This document shows positions 18,374-26,322 of a stretch of 64,000 nt of DNA, piece by piece (positions within the stretch are counted from its first letter, which is position 1; each line of letters starts with the position of its first letter). The translations under genes were made by a program, and so were the position numbers. The notes under the pieces are model-generated. The model searched no databases. It was not told the DNA's origin and worked only from the letters and a program-made list of their open reading frames with translations. Location: NCBI RefSeq assembly GCF_002217355.1, contig NZ_MUHA01000031.1, positions 1 to 64,000 on the forward strand, written 5' to 3'. The stretch is from Flavobacterium oncorhynchi. GTDB lineage: Bacteria; Bacteroidota; Bacteroidia; Flavobacteriales; Flavobacteriaceae.

Positions 18374-18988
18374 ATGAATCAGAAACACCAAGAAGATTTA
18401 GCACACATTCGTTCCATGATGGAGCGTTCTTCAAGATTTATATCCTTAAGCGGGCTTTCGGGAGTCTTTGCTGGACTTTCAGCCTTAATAGGCGGATTGT
18501 ATACTTATATGTTACTTGAAAATCACGGAGTAGGTTATTACAGAGGGCAAGATGTAGTTCTTCCTGAAAATTTGGTTTCACATTTAATTGTAACCGCTTT
18601 AGTAGTTTTGTTGTTTGCATTAACATTTGGAATTTTCTTTACTATTAGAAAAAGTAAAAAATACAATTTGCCAATTTGGACATCTGCAACAAAAAATATG
18701 TTATTTAATTTAGCCGTGCCACTTGCGGTAGGAGGTATATTTTGTTTGGCTTTGGTATTTCATGGAATATATGGATTAATAGCGCCTGCTACCTTAATAT
18801 TTTACGGATTGGCAGTTATAAATGCAGAAAAATATACTTTCTCAGACATAAAGTATCTTGGTTTTTCTGAACTTGTTTTAGGATGTATTTCGCTTTTTTA
18901 TATTGGATATGGATTGATATTTTGGATCATTGGATTTGGAATCCTGCATATTGTATACGGATTAGTGATGTTCAAAAAATACAAATAA
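18374..18988 (+). CDS. Inner-membrane protein of unknown function, regulator-linked
   Basis: A 204-residue protein with an N-terminal soluble stretch (NQKHQEDLAHIRSMMERSSRF) and about five or six hydrophobic segments. These lie at roughly 27-45, 70-95, 113-140, 142-155 and 163-198. I recognise no catalytic motif. It is followed after 4 bp by a winged-helix regulator, so the two are one transcript, preceded by an operator-like palindrome. Such membrane-protein/regulator pairs next to a DUF4173 protein suggest an envelope-related unit under autoregulation, but its activity is unknown. Confidence 0.8.
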   Translation: MNQKHQEDLAHIRSMMERSSRFISLSGLSGVFAGLSALIGGLYTYMLLENHGVGYYRGQDVVLPENLVSHLIVTALVVLLFALTFGIFFTIRKSKKYNLPIWTSATKNMLFNLAVPLAVGGIFCLALVFHGIYGLIAPATLIFYGLAVINAEKYTFSDIKYLGFSELVLGCISLFYIGYGLIFWIIGFGILHIVYGLVMFKKYK

Positions 18989-18992
18989 CCTA

Positions 18993-19283
18993 ATGGGAAT
19001 TATTGATAAACTAAATAAAGATTTTGAAAGCCGTGTCAGACTGGGTATTATGTCCGTTCTGATGGTTAACGACTGGGTAGATTTTACCGAGATGAAAACG
19101 CTTTTAAATATCACCGATGGTAATTTAGCAAGTCATTCCTCTGCGTTAGAAAAGTCTCAGTATATCGAAGTTAAGAAAGAATTTGTGGGCAAAAAGCCTA
19201 AAACATCTTATCAAGTAACACCGCTTGGCCGCGCGGCGTTTAAAGAACACCTTTCTTACCTCGAAAAATTAATGAAATCGTAA
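18993..19283 (+). CDS. Winged-helix transcriptional regulator (HTH_34/MarR-like)
   Basis: A 96-residue single-domain DNA-binding protein. The helix-turn-helix is around 33-60 (DFTEMKTLLNITDGNLASHS), the wing contains EVKKEFVGKKPKTSYQVTP, and the C-terminal helix is AFKEHLSYLEKLMKS. It matches the small winged-helix family found next to membrane proteins in Bacteroidota. It carries no ligand domain and no cysteine. It probably controls its own operon and the DUF4173 gene downstream through the ACTTTG-N5-CAAAGTACTTT sites at 18348 and 19307. That link is inference from placement. Confidence 0.85.
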   Translation: MGIIDKLNKDFESRVRLGIMSVLMVNDWVDFTEMKTLLNITDGNLASHSSALEKSQYIEVKKEFVGKKPKTSYQVTPLGRAAFKEHLSYLEKLMKS

Positions 19284-19306
19284 TAACTATATTTTTTTGT
19301 CTAATT

Positions 19307-19328
19307 ACTTTGAAACACAAAGTACTTT
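19307..19328 (+). promoter_or_regulatory. Operator-like palindrome (site 2) before the DUF4173 gene
   Basis: ACTTTG (19307-19312), a 5-nt spacer, CAAAGT (19318-19323) and the palindrome AAAGTACTTT (19319-19328) repeat site 1. The spacer sequence differs while the arms and the 12-base word CAAAGTACTTTT are identical. TTACTTTG at 19305-19312 is one mismatch from a -7 box, so the site again covers the promoter start region. The ATG follows at 19342. Confidence 0.6.
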
Positions 19329-19341
19329 TAAAAATTTAATC

Positions 19342-20733
19342 ATGAAAAAACATCAAATTATTTTAGTTTGTACAGTAATCTTTACATTACTTTTTTACAA
19401 TCAAAATCTAGGAGTTAATATTGGTATTTTTGGTGTAATTTTAACACTGTTAGTTAGTTACTTCTTTCAGGAGAAGTTTGTTGATAGATCGCATTTAATT
19501 TTGGTAATCACATCAATCTTGTCATGTTTCGCTTTTGCGTGGTATGGAGATGCAGCTTCCTTTTTTGCCTTAGCATTCTCAATTCTTTTTTTACAGTTTA
19601 AAACTCAAGATGGAGAACTTAAAATAGTACAGATCTTTCCATTGATTTTTTTAAACGGATTTACTTCAATTGGGCGTATTTTTATCTTTAGTCAATGGCT
19701 GCCCGAGCGAAAAATTCACAACGATTTTGCTAAGAAATTAGTAGCATTTGTTGTTATTCCAGTCGTCTTTTTGGGATTGTTTTTTATCGTTTATTCTTTC
19801 GGAAGTGAGCATTTCTCTTCATTGTTTACAGATTATACTTTAGATATTAATATTTTTCAGTTAATCTTAATTACGATACTGGGCTTTTATATTTCATTTA
19901 GTTTTTGGAATTATTGGGTTCCGGATGCTTGTTATGAATTTAATCCAAAGTTGAACAATGAGTTTACTAATATTTCTGAAGTAAAGAGTCAAAGTACATT
20001 TTCGTTTCTGGATCTTGATTTCGAAAGAAAGAGTGGCGTAATTACTTTGATAATGCTTAATATTTTACTTTTAATTTTTATTGGAACATACAATTACGAA
20101 CAGTTTTTTGAAGTTGCAGATAAAGCAAATTTAAGCGCTGATACACATGAGCGTGTAAATGCTGTGATTTTTTCAATTTTGATGGCTGTTGGTGTAATTC
20201 TGTTTTATTTCAAAGGAGGATTCAACTTTGATGAGGAAGCGACATCATTAAAAAAACTCGCTAAAATCTGGATAATTCTAAATGCAGTTTTGATCGTTAG
20301 TGCTATTATCAAAAACTCAGAGTATGTTTCTTCTTTTGGATTAACATATAAGCGTTTAGGAGTTTACGCCTTTTTAATTTTAGCAATTATAGGTCTGGTT
20401 TATACTTTTTTTAAAATTACAAAACAAAAAACAAATGCTTACCTAGTCAATCAAATGGTTTGGTATTTCTACGGAACAATTTTAGTTTGCAGTTTTGTGA
20501 ATTGGGGAAATCTTATAACCAATTACAATATTTCGGTAAACAAAGGAGTAGAGCCGGTTTTTTTAAGCGAATTGAATTTTAATGATGATGCTAGAAGAGA
20601 CTATTTTAATAAAAATAATCTATACGGAAAAGATTCAGAAGCGGTGAGAGAAGAATTGATTTCTAATTATCAGAATGAAAACTTTTTATCTAAAGCTTTG
20701 TATTATGAATTTTTAGATCATAAGAGTAAATAA
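19342..20733 (+). CDS. DUF4173/DUF4153-like polytopic membrane protein
   Basis: Inner-membrane protein with roughly ten to twelve hydrophobic segments and no recognised enzymatic motif. The LTYKRLGVYAFL segment near residue 340 and the hydrophobic layout identify the DUF4173 group. An upstream TTG at 19297 would add 15 residues but would translate through the operator-like palindrome. ATG at 19342 (MKKHQIILV) gives a natural N-terminus, so I chose it (463 residues). The soluble C-terminal tail (NDDARRDYFNKNNLYGKDSE) is polar. It shares its operator motif with the upstream pair, so it is probably in the same regulon. Function unknown. Confidence 0.8.
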   Translation: MKKHQIILVCTVIFTLLFYNQNLGVNIGIFGVILTLLVSYFFQEKFVDRSHLILVITSILSCFAFAWYGDAASFFALAFSILFLQFKTQDGELKIVQIFPLIFLNGFTSIGRIFIFSQWLPERKIHNDFAKKLVAFVVIPVVFLGLFFIVYSFGSEHFSSLFTDYTLDINIFQLILITILGFYISFSFWNYWVPDACYEFNPKLNNEFTNISEVKSQSTFSFLDLDFERKSGVITLIMLNILLLIFIGTYNYEQFFEVADKANLSADTHERVNAVIFSILMAVGVILFYFKGGFNFDEEATSLKKLAKIWIILNAVLIVSAIIKNSEYVSSFGLTYKRLGVYAFLILAIIGLVYTFFKITKQKTNAYLVNQMVWYFYGTILVCSFVNWGNLITNYNISVNKGVEPVFLSELNFNDDARRDYFNKNNLYGKDSEAVREELISNYQNENFLSKALYYEFLDHKSK

Positions 20734-20743
20734 ATAAAAAAAA

Positions 20744-20767
20744 TCCCATCTGCTCTGGCGGATGGGA
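20744..20767 (-). terminator. Terminator at the DUF4173/rluF convergent junction
   Basis: Stem TCCCATC (20744-20750) with GATGGGA (20761-20767). The long A-run to its left gives a T-run on the minus strand, so it mainly ends rluF. It may also serve the DUF4173 gene. Confidence 0.7.
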
Positions 20768-20778
20768 CTCTATTATAT

Positions 20779-21603
20779 TTAATTTTCGCCTCTTTTCTTA
20801 AATCTAGGATCGTGTTTCGATATAAACGTTGTTCTTCTATTTGAAGCTGGTTTTGGAGTTTCAACTTTAGGTAAACTTGCTTCTTCGGTTTTACTCGAAG
20901 GTTCAATTAACTGATTTAATTCTTTGATTTCATCATCAGTCAAATCGCGGTATCTGCCAACTGGAACATCAAGTGAAATATTGATGATTCTGATACGTTT
21001 AAGAGCCGTAACTTCATAACCTAAATATTCAGCCATTCTTCTAATCTGACGGTTTAATCCCTGTGTTAGAATGATTTTAAAAGTGTATTTACTAATTTGT
21101 TCTACTTTACATTTTTTAGTAACAGTGTCTAAAATAGGAACACCATTTCCCATTCGCTGAATAAAACGATCTGTGATAGGTTTGTTTACGGTAACCGTAT
21201 ATTCTTTTTCGTGATTGTTTCTAGCGCGTAAAATCTTGTTTACAATATCGCCGTCATTGGTCATAAAAATTAAGCCTTCACTAGCTTTGTCCAACCTCCC
21301 GATTGGGAAAATACGTTTAGGATAATTGATGTAATCAACAATGTTATTTCGAACTTCGAGATTGGTGGTACATTCAATTCCAACAGGCTTGTTGAATGCT
21401 AAATAAACCATCTTTTCGTGCTTTTCAACAATTAGTTTTCCGTCAATGCGTACTTCATCATTTGGTGAAACTTTAGTTCCCATTTCTGGTACAGCACCAT
21501 TTATTGTAACACGTCCTTCCTCTATAAGTTTATCAGCTTCACGACGCGAACAATAGCCAGTTTCGCCAATAAATTTATTCAAACGTTTTAAATTCTCTTC
21601 CAT
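20779..21603 (-). CDS. rluF: 23S rRNA pseudouridine synthase of the RsuA/RluF family
   Basis: Isomerises a uridine in 23S rRNA (U2604 in the RluF subgroup) to pseudouridine. The 274-residue protein starts with an S4 RNA-binding domain (about 6-55: RLNKFIGETGYCSRREADKL). The catalytic core follows, with GRLDKASEGL carrying the nucleophile Asp105, LAFNKPVGIECTT and QGLNRQIRRMAEYLGYEV. The order matches RluF rather than RluB/RsuA, as does the short C-terminal basic extension after about residue 230 (FISKHDPRFKKRGEN). The RluF assignment within the family is likely but not certain. It is a lone gene with a terminator. Confidence 0.88.
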   Translation of the reverse strand: MEENLKRLNKFIGETGYCSRREADKLIEEGRVTINGAVPEMGTKVSPNDEVRIDGKLIVEKHEKMVYLAFNKPVGIECTTNLEVRNNIVDYINYPKRIFPIGRLDKASEGLIFMTNDGDIVNKILRARNNHEKEYTVTVNKPITDRFIQRMGNGVPILDTVTKKCKVEQISKYTFKIILTQGLNRQIRRMAEYLGYEVTALKRIRIINISLDVPVGRYRDLTDDEIKELNQLIEPSSKTEEASLPKVETPKPASNRRTTFISKHDPRFKKRGEN

Positions 21604-21670
21604 ACTGCAAAAATAGGCAAAATTTAGGACTTCTTAGATTGTTAGACTTCTTAGAATTTTAGATTTTCAC

Positions 21671-21790
21671 AATCTTGTCATTTCGACCAAAGAGAGAAAT
21701 CACACAAGAAATTTCATAAAGAAAGTAACCAATCTTTGTCAAACTACTTTTGTCATCTAGACGAAGGAGAGACGACAAAAGTGTGGTAAG
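21671..21790. repeat. Dispersed repeat words between rluF and the ABM gene
   Basis: The 235-bp gap contains 'cttgtcatttcgacc-aaagagagaaatcacac' type sequence near 21675-21705 and a related copy near 21750-21782 (TTGTCATCTAGACGAAGGAG). Such words recur widely in flavobacterial intergenic DNA as I know it. A related 'gagcgaagtcgaaatg' word occurs at 37543-37558. No gene is visible here. Confidence 0.4.
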
Positions 21791-21838
21791 TATATGAAAA
21801 AAACCTTTGTCCCTTTGTCGCTCTGAAACTTTGTCTTC

Positions 21839-22183
21839 TTATTTATGAAATTGAGAACTATCCTCAGGAGTTTCTTTTCGATCAAACATTCCGTAATCGC
21901 GAACAACAGTTGCAATTCTTAAATGATAATCTTTAAAAACTTCATTACGTCCTTTTGCCTGTGCGTGACGATGCATTTCAAGATTTCTCCATTGTTGAAT
22001 ACTTTCTTCGTCTTTCCAAAAAGACAATGATAAAACCTTTTCAGGATTACTAATGCTTTGAAAGCGTTCTATTGAGATAAAACCTTCGATGTGGTCTAAT
22101 TCCGGACGCAGTTTTGCTGCAATATCTAAATATTCTTCTTTTTTCCCTTCGTTAGGAATAACTTCAAAAATTACGGCAATCAT
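21839..22183 (-). CDS. Antibiotic biosynthesis monooxygenase (ABM) domain protein
   Basis: A 114-residue ferredoxin-like-fold protein of the ABM superfamily. The pattern is standard: MIAVIFEVIPNEGKKEEY, then LRPELDHIEGFISIERF, then LSLSFWKDEESIQQWRNLEMH with RHAQAKGR. Members include haem-degrading and quinol monooxygenases, but most small stand-alone ABM proteins have no known substrate. It lies 66 bp downstream of the alpha/beta hydrolase gene and may share its transcript. There is no hint of a specific pathway. Confidence 0.82.
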   Translation of the reverse strand: MIAVIFEVIPNEGKKEEYLDIAAKLRPELDHIEGFISIERFQSISNPEKVLSLSFWKDEESIQQWRNLEMHRHAQAKGRNEVFKDYHLRIATVVRDYGMFDRKETPEDSSQFHK

Positions 22184-22249
22184 TTTTTTGAATTATGTGT
22201 TAGAAATAAGATACAAAATAAGAAAAACCTTTGTTCCTTTGATTCTCTG

Positions 22250-23110
22250 TTACTTTGAACCTTCAGAAAAAAGAAACTCAATCACTTTGTTGTACAATGC
22301 ATCATCGTGCATTCCGTGGCCTAAGCCTTTGGTTTCTATAAATTGACTGTTTTTCCAGTTGCTGTGAATTTTTTTTCCTTCTGCAAAAGCAACGACATCA
22401 TCTGAAGTGTCATGCGCAATAAAACCTTCAACATTAAATTCTGAAGCAAATTTTTGTCCTGAAAAATCCTCAAGCTTAAAATTGAATCGATCCAAAAATT
22501 TACTTTCTAAAAGTGAAAACATTTTAGTATTCAAGCTTAACATTGAGATATAATTATCGATTAATGTTTTTAAGTCTGATGGAGCTCCCAGGATAACCAT
22601 TTTATTTATACTCGTATTCGGAAATAAGTATTGGTGATATACGCAGGCTGCGCCGCCAATCGAGTGGCCAATTATAATTGTTGGCTGGTATTTTTCTACC
22701 GCTTTGTTTATAAATTCGGCATAAAGCGGAACATTAAATTCTTTACCGCTGCTTTGACCGTGTGCAGGAGCATCTATAGCAATAATAGTACTTCCTGATT
22801 TTTGAAGATGCGGAAGCGTTTTTTTCCATCTTGAAGCATTGCTTTCCCAGCCATGAACTAATAAGATTTTAGTTTCGTTTCCTTTCCAAATGTAAGTTTG
22901 AAAATGATGTTCGTTAAGGTTAAAAGTTTCCGTTTCCGTATGTCGCAAAATTTTTGGAAGAGCTTCTTTTTGTAATCTTCCTATTCGAGGCTGACTAAAA
23001 AGGGCATAAGAAAGCTCAACGGCTTTTTGAGGACGAACATAACTTAAAAAGTTAATGTATTGCCCAACAGATTTTAAAGTAATAAAACGGATTCCTTTTT
23101 TAATTCCCAA
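22250..23110 (-). CDS. Alpha/beta hydrolase family protein
   Basis: A 286-residue serine hydrolase of unknown substrate. LLVHGWESNASRW (about 81-93) forms the oxyanion region, IIGHSIGGAA holds the nucleophile Ser (about 148), and GLGHGMHDDALYNKV near the C-terminus provides the catalytic His. An acid before it (HDTSDDVVAF) completes the triad. There is no signal peptide, so it is probably cytosolic. Its first 75 residues form a helical extension before the core. It is probably an esterase or lipase-like enzyme; the sequence does not narrow this. Confidence 0.85.
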   Translation of the reverse strand: MGIKKGIRFITLKSVGQYINFLSYVRPQKAVELSYALFSQPRIGRLQKEALPKILRHTETETFNLNEHHFQTYIWKGNETKILLVHGWESNASRWKKTLPHLQKSGSTIIAIDAPAHGQSSGKEFNVPLYAEFINKAVEKYQPTIIIGHSIGGAACVYHQYLFPNTSINKMVILGAPSDLKTLIDNYISMLSLNTKMFSLLESKFLDRFNFKLEDFSGQKFASEFNVEGFIAHDTSDDVVAFAEGKKIHSNWKNSQFIETKGLGHGMHDDALYNKVIEFLFSEGSK

Positions 23111-23160
23111 AATAAGCAGATTAATGATGAAAGTATATTCGAAAACTTATCCTTAAAAGA

Positions 23161-23250
23161 TTTGCCACGAATGACACAAATTTAGCACGAATTTTTATTC
23201 TTTAAATAGTCAAAGTAAAAATTAGTGAAATTGGTGAAATTCGTGGCAAA
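23161..23250. repeat. Long imperfect inverted repeat (gccacgaatt family)
   Basis: TTTGCCACGAAT (23161-23172) pairs perfectly with ATTCGTGGCAAA (23239-23250). The inner parts also match loosely (acaaatttagcacgaattttta against taaaaattagtgaaattggtgaaa, each shown in pieces: TTAGCACGAATTTTTA and TAAAAATTAGTG). The same words build the 21-bp perfect repeat at 41010-41070 and parts of 14420-14475 and 42849-42876. Confidence 0.6.
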
Positions 23251-23265
23251 AAAAGATATAAAAAA

Positions 23266-23288
23266 AAGTCCCGATTAAATCGGGACTT
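23266..23288 (-). terminator. Terminator after the DUF164-like gene
   Basis: Stem AAGTCCCGAT with ATCGGGACTT and a TAA loop. The A-run at 23255-23267 is a T-run on the minus strand. It ends the NIF3/DUF164 operon 5 bp past the stop. Confidence 0.85.
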
Positions 23289-23292
23289 CTAT

Positions 23293-24072
23293 TTAGAATT
23301 TTGAGAACAATTGTTCCATTTTTTCTTTTTCTTCTTCAGCTAATGCGCTGTCAACTAAAATTCTTCCAGAGTGCTCATCAGTAATGATTTTTTTTCTAGA
23401 AGCAATCTCAACTTGAGTTTGCGGTGGAATAGTGAAGAATGATCCTGCTGAAGCTCCTCTTTCGATAGAAACTACTGCTAAACCATTACGAACACTAGTT
23501 CTGATTCTTGTATAAGCTGCTAATAATCTGTCTTCGATTTGGCTTGAATACTCAGCAGATTTCTCAGATAAGAAAATTTCTTCTTTTTGAGTTTCTGCCA
23601 TAATAGCGTCAAGTTCAGATTTTTTATGTTTTAAATGAGAACTTTTTGCGTCAAGCTTTTCTTTTAAGTTAGATATAACTTCTTTTTTATGCTCGATAGA
23701 AGCTTTCATTTCTTTGATTTGCTTTTCAGCCAATTGAATTTCTAATTCTTGAAATTCAACCTCTTTAGTCAAAGAATTAAATTCTCTGTTATTACGAACT
23801 GATTCTTGTTGTTTTGTGTATTTTTTGATAACCTCTTTATGCTCATCAATACCATTTTTCTTAGACTTGATTTGCTCCTCAATTACTTCAAGTTCACTTT
23901 TCAGTTTCTCTGAACGCGTGCTTAAACCTGCAACTTCATCTTCTAAATCTTCCACTTCTAAAGGAAGCTCACCTCGTACGTTTCTGATTTCGTCAATTCT
24001 AGAGTCAATAAGCTGTAAATCGTATATTGCTCTTAACTTGTCCTCAACACTTAATTCTTTCGTATTCGCCAT
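23293..24072 (-). CDS. Coiled-coil protein of the C4 zinc-ribbon (DUF164/CT398) family, cysteines lost
   Basis: A 259-residue protein that is almost entirely coiled coil from about 10 to 185, with a small C-terminal domain. Family members end in a C4 zinc ribbon, and here the surrounding frame is intact (IPPQTQVEIASRKKIITDEH, then SGRILVD). The positions where the two Cys-x2-Cys pairs normally sit read ASAGS and DEHSG, and the protein has no cysteine at all. It therefore cannot bind zinc in the usual way. It starts 3 bp after the NIF3-like gene, a pairing common in bacteria, which suggests joint function. Its biochemical role is unknown. Confidence 0.85.
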   Translation of the reverse strand: MANTKELSVEDKLRAIYDLQLIDSRIDEIRNVRGELPLEVEDLEDEVAGLSTRSEKLKSELEVIEEQIKSKKNGIDEHKEVIKKYTKQQESVRNNREFNSLTKEVEFQELEIQLAEKQIKEMKASIEHKKEVISNLKEKLDAKSSHLKHKKSELDAIMAETQKEEIFLSEKSAEYSSQIEDRLLAAYTRIRTSVRNGLAVVSIERGASAGSFFTIPPQTQVEIASRKKIITDEHSGRILVDSALAEEEKEKMEQLFSKF

Positions 24073-24075
24073 ATT

Positions 24076-25170
24076 CTATAAGTACTTAACTGGATTTGTA
24101 TTTTCTTCTGATAAAATGATGGCAAAATTAAGGATTTTTTTTCGAAGATAATCAACAATATAGTTTTTTGTATAGCGTTCACTCTCAAAATGACCAATAT
24201 CTGCCAAAAGTAATCGATTTTCAGCTTCGTAAAACTGATGGTATTTTAAATCAGCAGTTAAAAAAGCATCAGCTCCAGCACTAATTGCATTTTTTATGGC
24301 AAAACTTCCTGAACCGCCTAGAACTGCAACTTTCTTGATTTTTTTACCTAAAAACGCAGAATGACGTATTCCGTCAGCGATCATTTTCTCTTTTACAAAA
24401 GGAAGAAAATCTTTTTCATTCATTTCAGTTTCAAACTCTCCAATCATTCCTAAACCAATATTTTGATGTGAATTTTGAAGATCGTAAATTTCATAAGCGA
24501 CTTCTTCGTAGATATGATTGGCAAATAGTGCTTTAAGAATTTTAGACTGTAAGTGTTTTTCAAAAACAACTTCTATTTTTATTTCGGTTCCTGTATGTAA
24601 TTTTCCTTTTTCTCCAATTACAGGATTGCTGTCTTCGTTTCCTTTAAAAGTAAAAAAACCTTCAGTGTTAAAACTGCAATTATCATAATTTCCAATAGTT
24701 CCTGCGCCAGCTTCAAACATAGCATTTCGAACTTTTTCAGAATTATCTGGAGTTGCGTAGGTTACTAATTTCTGAATGAAATTTTGTTTCGGTATTAAAA
24801 CTTTAGTATTAGTTAATCCCAAAGCATCACAGAAAATTTTATTAACGCCTGCAGAATGATTGTCTAATGCAGTGTGAACGGCATAAATAGCAATGTCATT
24901 TTTGATTGCTTTTAAAATGGCGCGTTCAACATAATTTTTGCCTGTAATTTTTTTGATCCCAGAAAATAAAATAGGGTGAAAACAAACGACTAGATTGCAG
25001 TTTTTTGCTATAGCTTCGTCAATCACAGTTTCTAAAGCATCGTGGCAGATTAAAACGCCAGTACTTTCGGTTTCAGTATTTCCAACTAAAAGACCAACAT
25101 TGTCAAAATCTTCGGCGTAAGCCAAAGGTGCCATTTCTTCTAGAACTTCTATTATATTTTTGATTTTCAT
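24076..25170 (-). CDS. NIF3-like dinuclear-metal-centre protein (YbgI/YqfO type)
   Basis: NIF3-family protein, a hexameric ring with a two-metal site. Some members are annotated as GTP cyclohydrolase type 2, but the in vivo role is unsettled. Metal-ligand segments visible are VVCFHPILFSG, HTALDNHSAGVN and, near the C-terminus, LKYHQFYEAEN and DIGHFESE. About 365 residues with a PII-like insertion in the middle match the long YqfO form. An upstream in-frame ATG at 25188 would add six residues (KQKAI); MKIKNIIEVLEEMAP at 25170 is the usual start. It is operonic with the DUF164-like gene. Confidence 0.88.
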   Translation of the reverse strand: MKIKNIIEVLEEMAPLAYAEDFDNVGLLVGNTETESTGVLICHDALETVIDEAIAKNCNLVVCFHPILFSGIKKITGKNYVERAILKAIKNDIAIYAVHTALDNHSAGVNKIFCDALGLTNTKVLIPKQNFIQKLVTYATPDNSEKVRNAMFEAGAGTIGNYDNCSFNTEGFFTFKGNEDSNPVIGEKGKLHTGTEIKIEVVFEKHLQSKILKALFANHIYEEVAYEIYDLQNSHQNIGLGMIGEFETEMNEKDFLPFVKEKMIADGIRHSAFLGKKIKKVAVLGGSGSFAIKNAISAGADAFLTADLKYHQFYEAENRLLLADIGHFESERYTKNYIVDYLRKKILNFAIILSEENTNPVKYL

Positions 25171-25296
25171 TATTGCTTTTTGTTTCAAGTTTCAGGTTTC
25201 AGTCTTTAAGTTTTATGCCGTGTGGGAAAACTTGAAGTGCAAAATCTGAAACAAATTCATAAAACAAATTAACGAAAAAAATTATACTTTCGTAAA

Positions 25297-26322
25297 ATGA
25301 ATATACTTCGAAAAATACTTTTCCCTTTTGCAATTTTGTATGGATTAATCACATCAATTAGAAATTTTCTTTTTGATAAAGGAATTCTTAAATCGACTTC
25401 ATTTGATATTTCTGTTATTGCGGTTGGAAATTTAAGTGTAGGAGGAACCGGCAAAACACCTCAAATTGAGTATTTGATTCGATTGTTATCAAGTAAATAT
25501 AAAGTGGCGACTTTAAGTCGTGGTTACAAACGTCAGTCGGAGGGATTTGTTTTGGCAGATGAAAATTCTAATGCTTCAATACTTGGTGATGAACCGTTTC
25601 AGTTTTATCAAAAATTTCCAAATGTTCAGGTTGCCGTTGATGCAAATCGTACAAACGGAATTACTCAATTGCTTTCGCAGAGAGAAAAACCAGAAGTGAT
25701 TTTATTAGACGACGCCTATCAGCATCGTAAAGTAAAAGCTGGTTTTTACATTTTGCTTACTTCATATGGTGATTTGTATGCCGATGATTTTATGCTGCCA
25801 ACAGGAAATCTGCGTGAGGCTAGAAGCGGAGCAAAAAGAGCCAATATTGTTATAGTTACAAAATGCCCTTCTAAATTGGATGAATCTGAACAGGAAAATA
25901 TTAGAAGAAAGTTAAAATTGGAAGCTTCACAAGAATTATATTTTACCTTTATAGATTACGATGATTCTGTTTATTCAAGAACAGAGAAATTAGCAGTAGC
26001 GGAAATTAAAGAGGAACGAAAGCTGCTTTTGGCTGGAATCGCAAAACCAAAGCCCTTTTATGATTTTTTAAAATCTAAAGATGATGAATGTCTAACATTT
26101 CCAGATCATCATCATTTTACAGAAAAAGATATTACAACAATTGCAGAGAAAGCAAAACAATATAAAATTATTACAACCGAGAAGGATTATGTTCGTTTAA
26201 AGGACACTAGTATTGTATCGCAATTATTTTATTTGCCTATAAAAAGTTCTTTCATCAAGGAGCAAAATAATTTTGATAAAACAATTTTAAATTATGTGGG
26301 AAAAAGTTCAAGAAACAGTTAG
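25297..26322 (+). CDS. lpxK: Tetraacyldisaccharide 4'-kinase LpxK
   Basis: Phosphorylates the 4' position of the lipid A disaccharide precursor at the inner membrane. The 341-residue enzyme has an N-terminal membrane-associated helix (ILFPFAILYGLITSIRNFLF) and Walker A VGNLSVGGTGKTP (about 47-59). LSRGYKR, LGDEPFQF and LLDDAYQHRKV (Walker B-like, with the family Asp/His) follow, then FPDHHHF and TTEKDYVRL. All LpxK signatures are present. Its last 29 bases overlap the punA start, implying coupled translation. The presence of LpxK fits a Gram-negative with lipid A. Confidence 0.95.
   Translation: MNILRKILFPFAILYGLITSIRNFLFDKGILKSTSFDISVIAVGNLSVGGTGKTPQIEYLIRLLSSKYKVATLSRGYKRQSEGFVLADENSNASILGDEPFQFYQKFPNVQVAVDANRTNGITQLLSQREKPEVILLDDAYQHRKVKAGFYILLTSYGDLYADDFMLPTGNLREARSGAKRANIVIVTKCPSKLDESEQENIRRKLKLEASQELYFTFIDYDDSVYSRTEKLAVAEIKEERKLLLAGIAKPKPFYDFLKSKDDECLTFPDHHHFTEKDITTIAEKAKQYKIITTEKDYVRLKDTSIVSQLFYLPIKSSFIKEQNNFDKTILNYVGKSSRNS

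Noticed and set aside
19297..19341. TTG-initiated extension of the DUF4173 protein
   Set aside because: It would run through the operator-like palindrome at 19307-19328, and the ATG at 19342 is a natural membrane-protein start.
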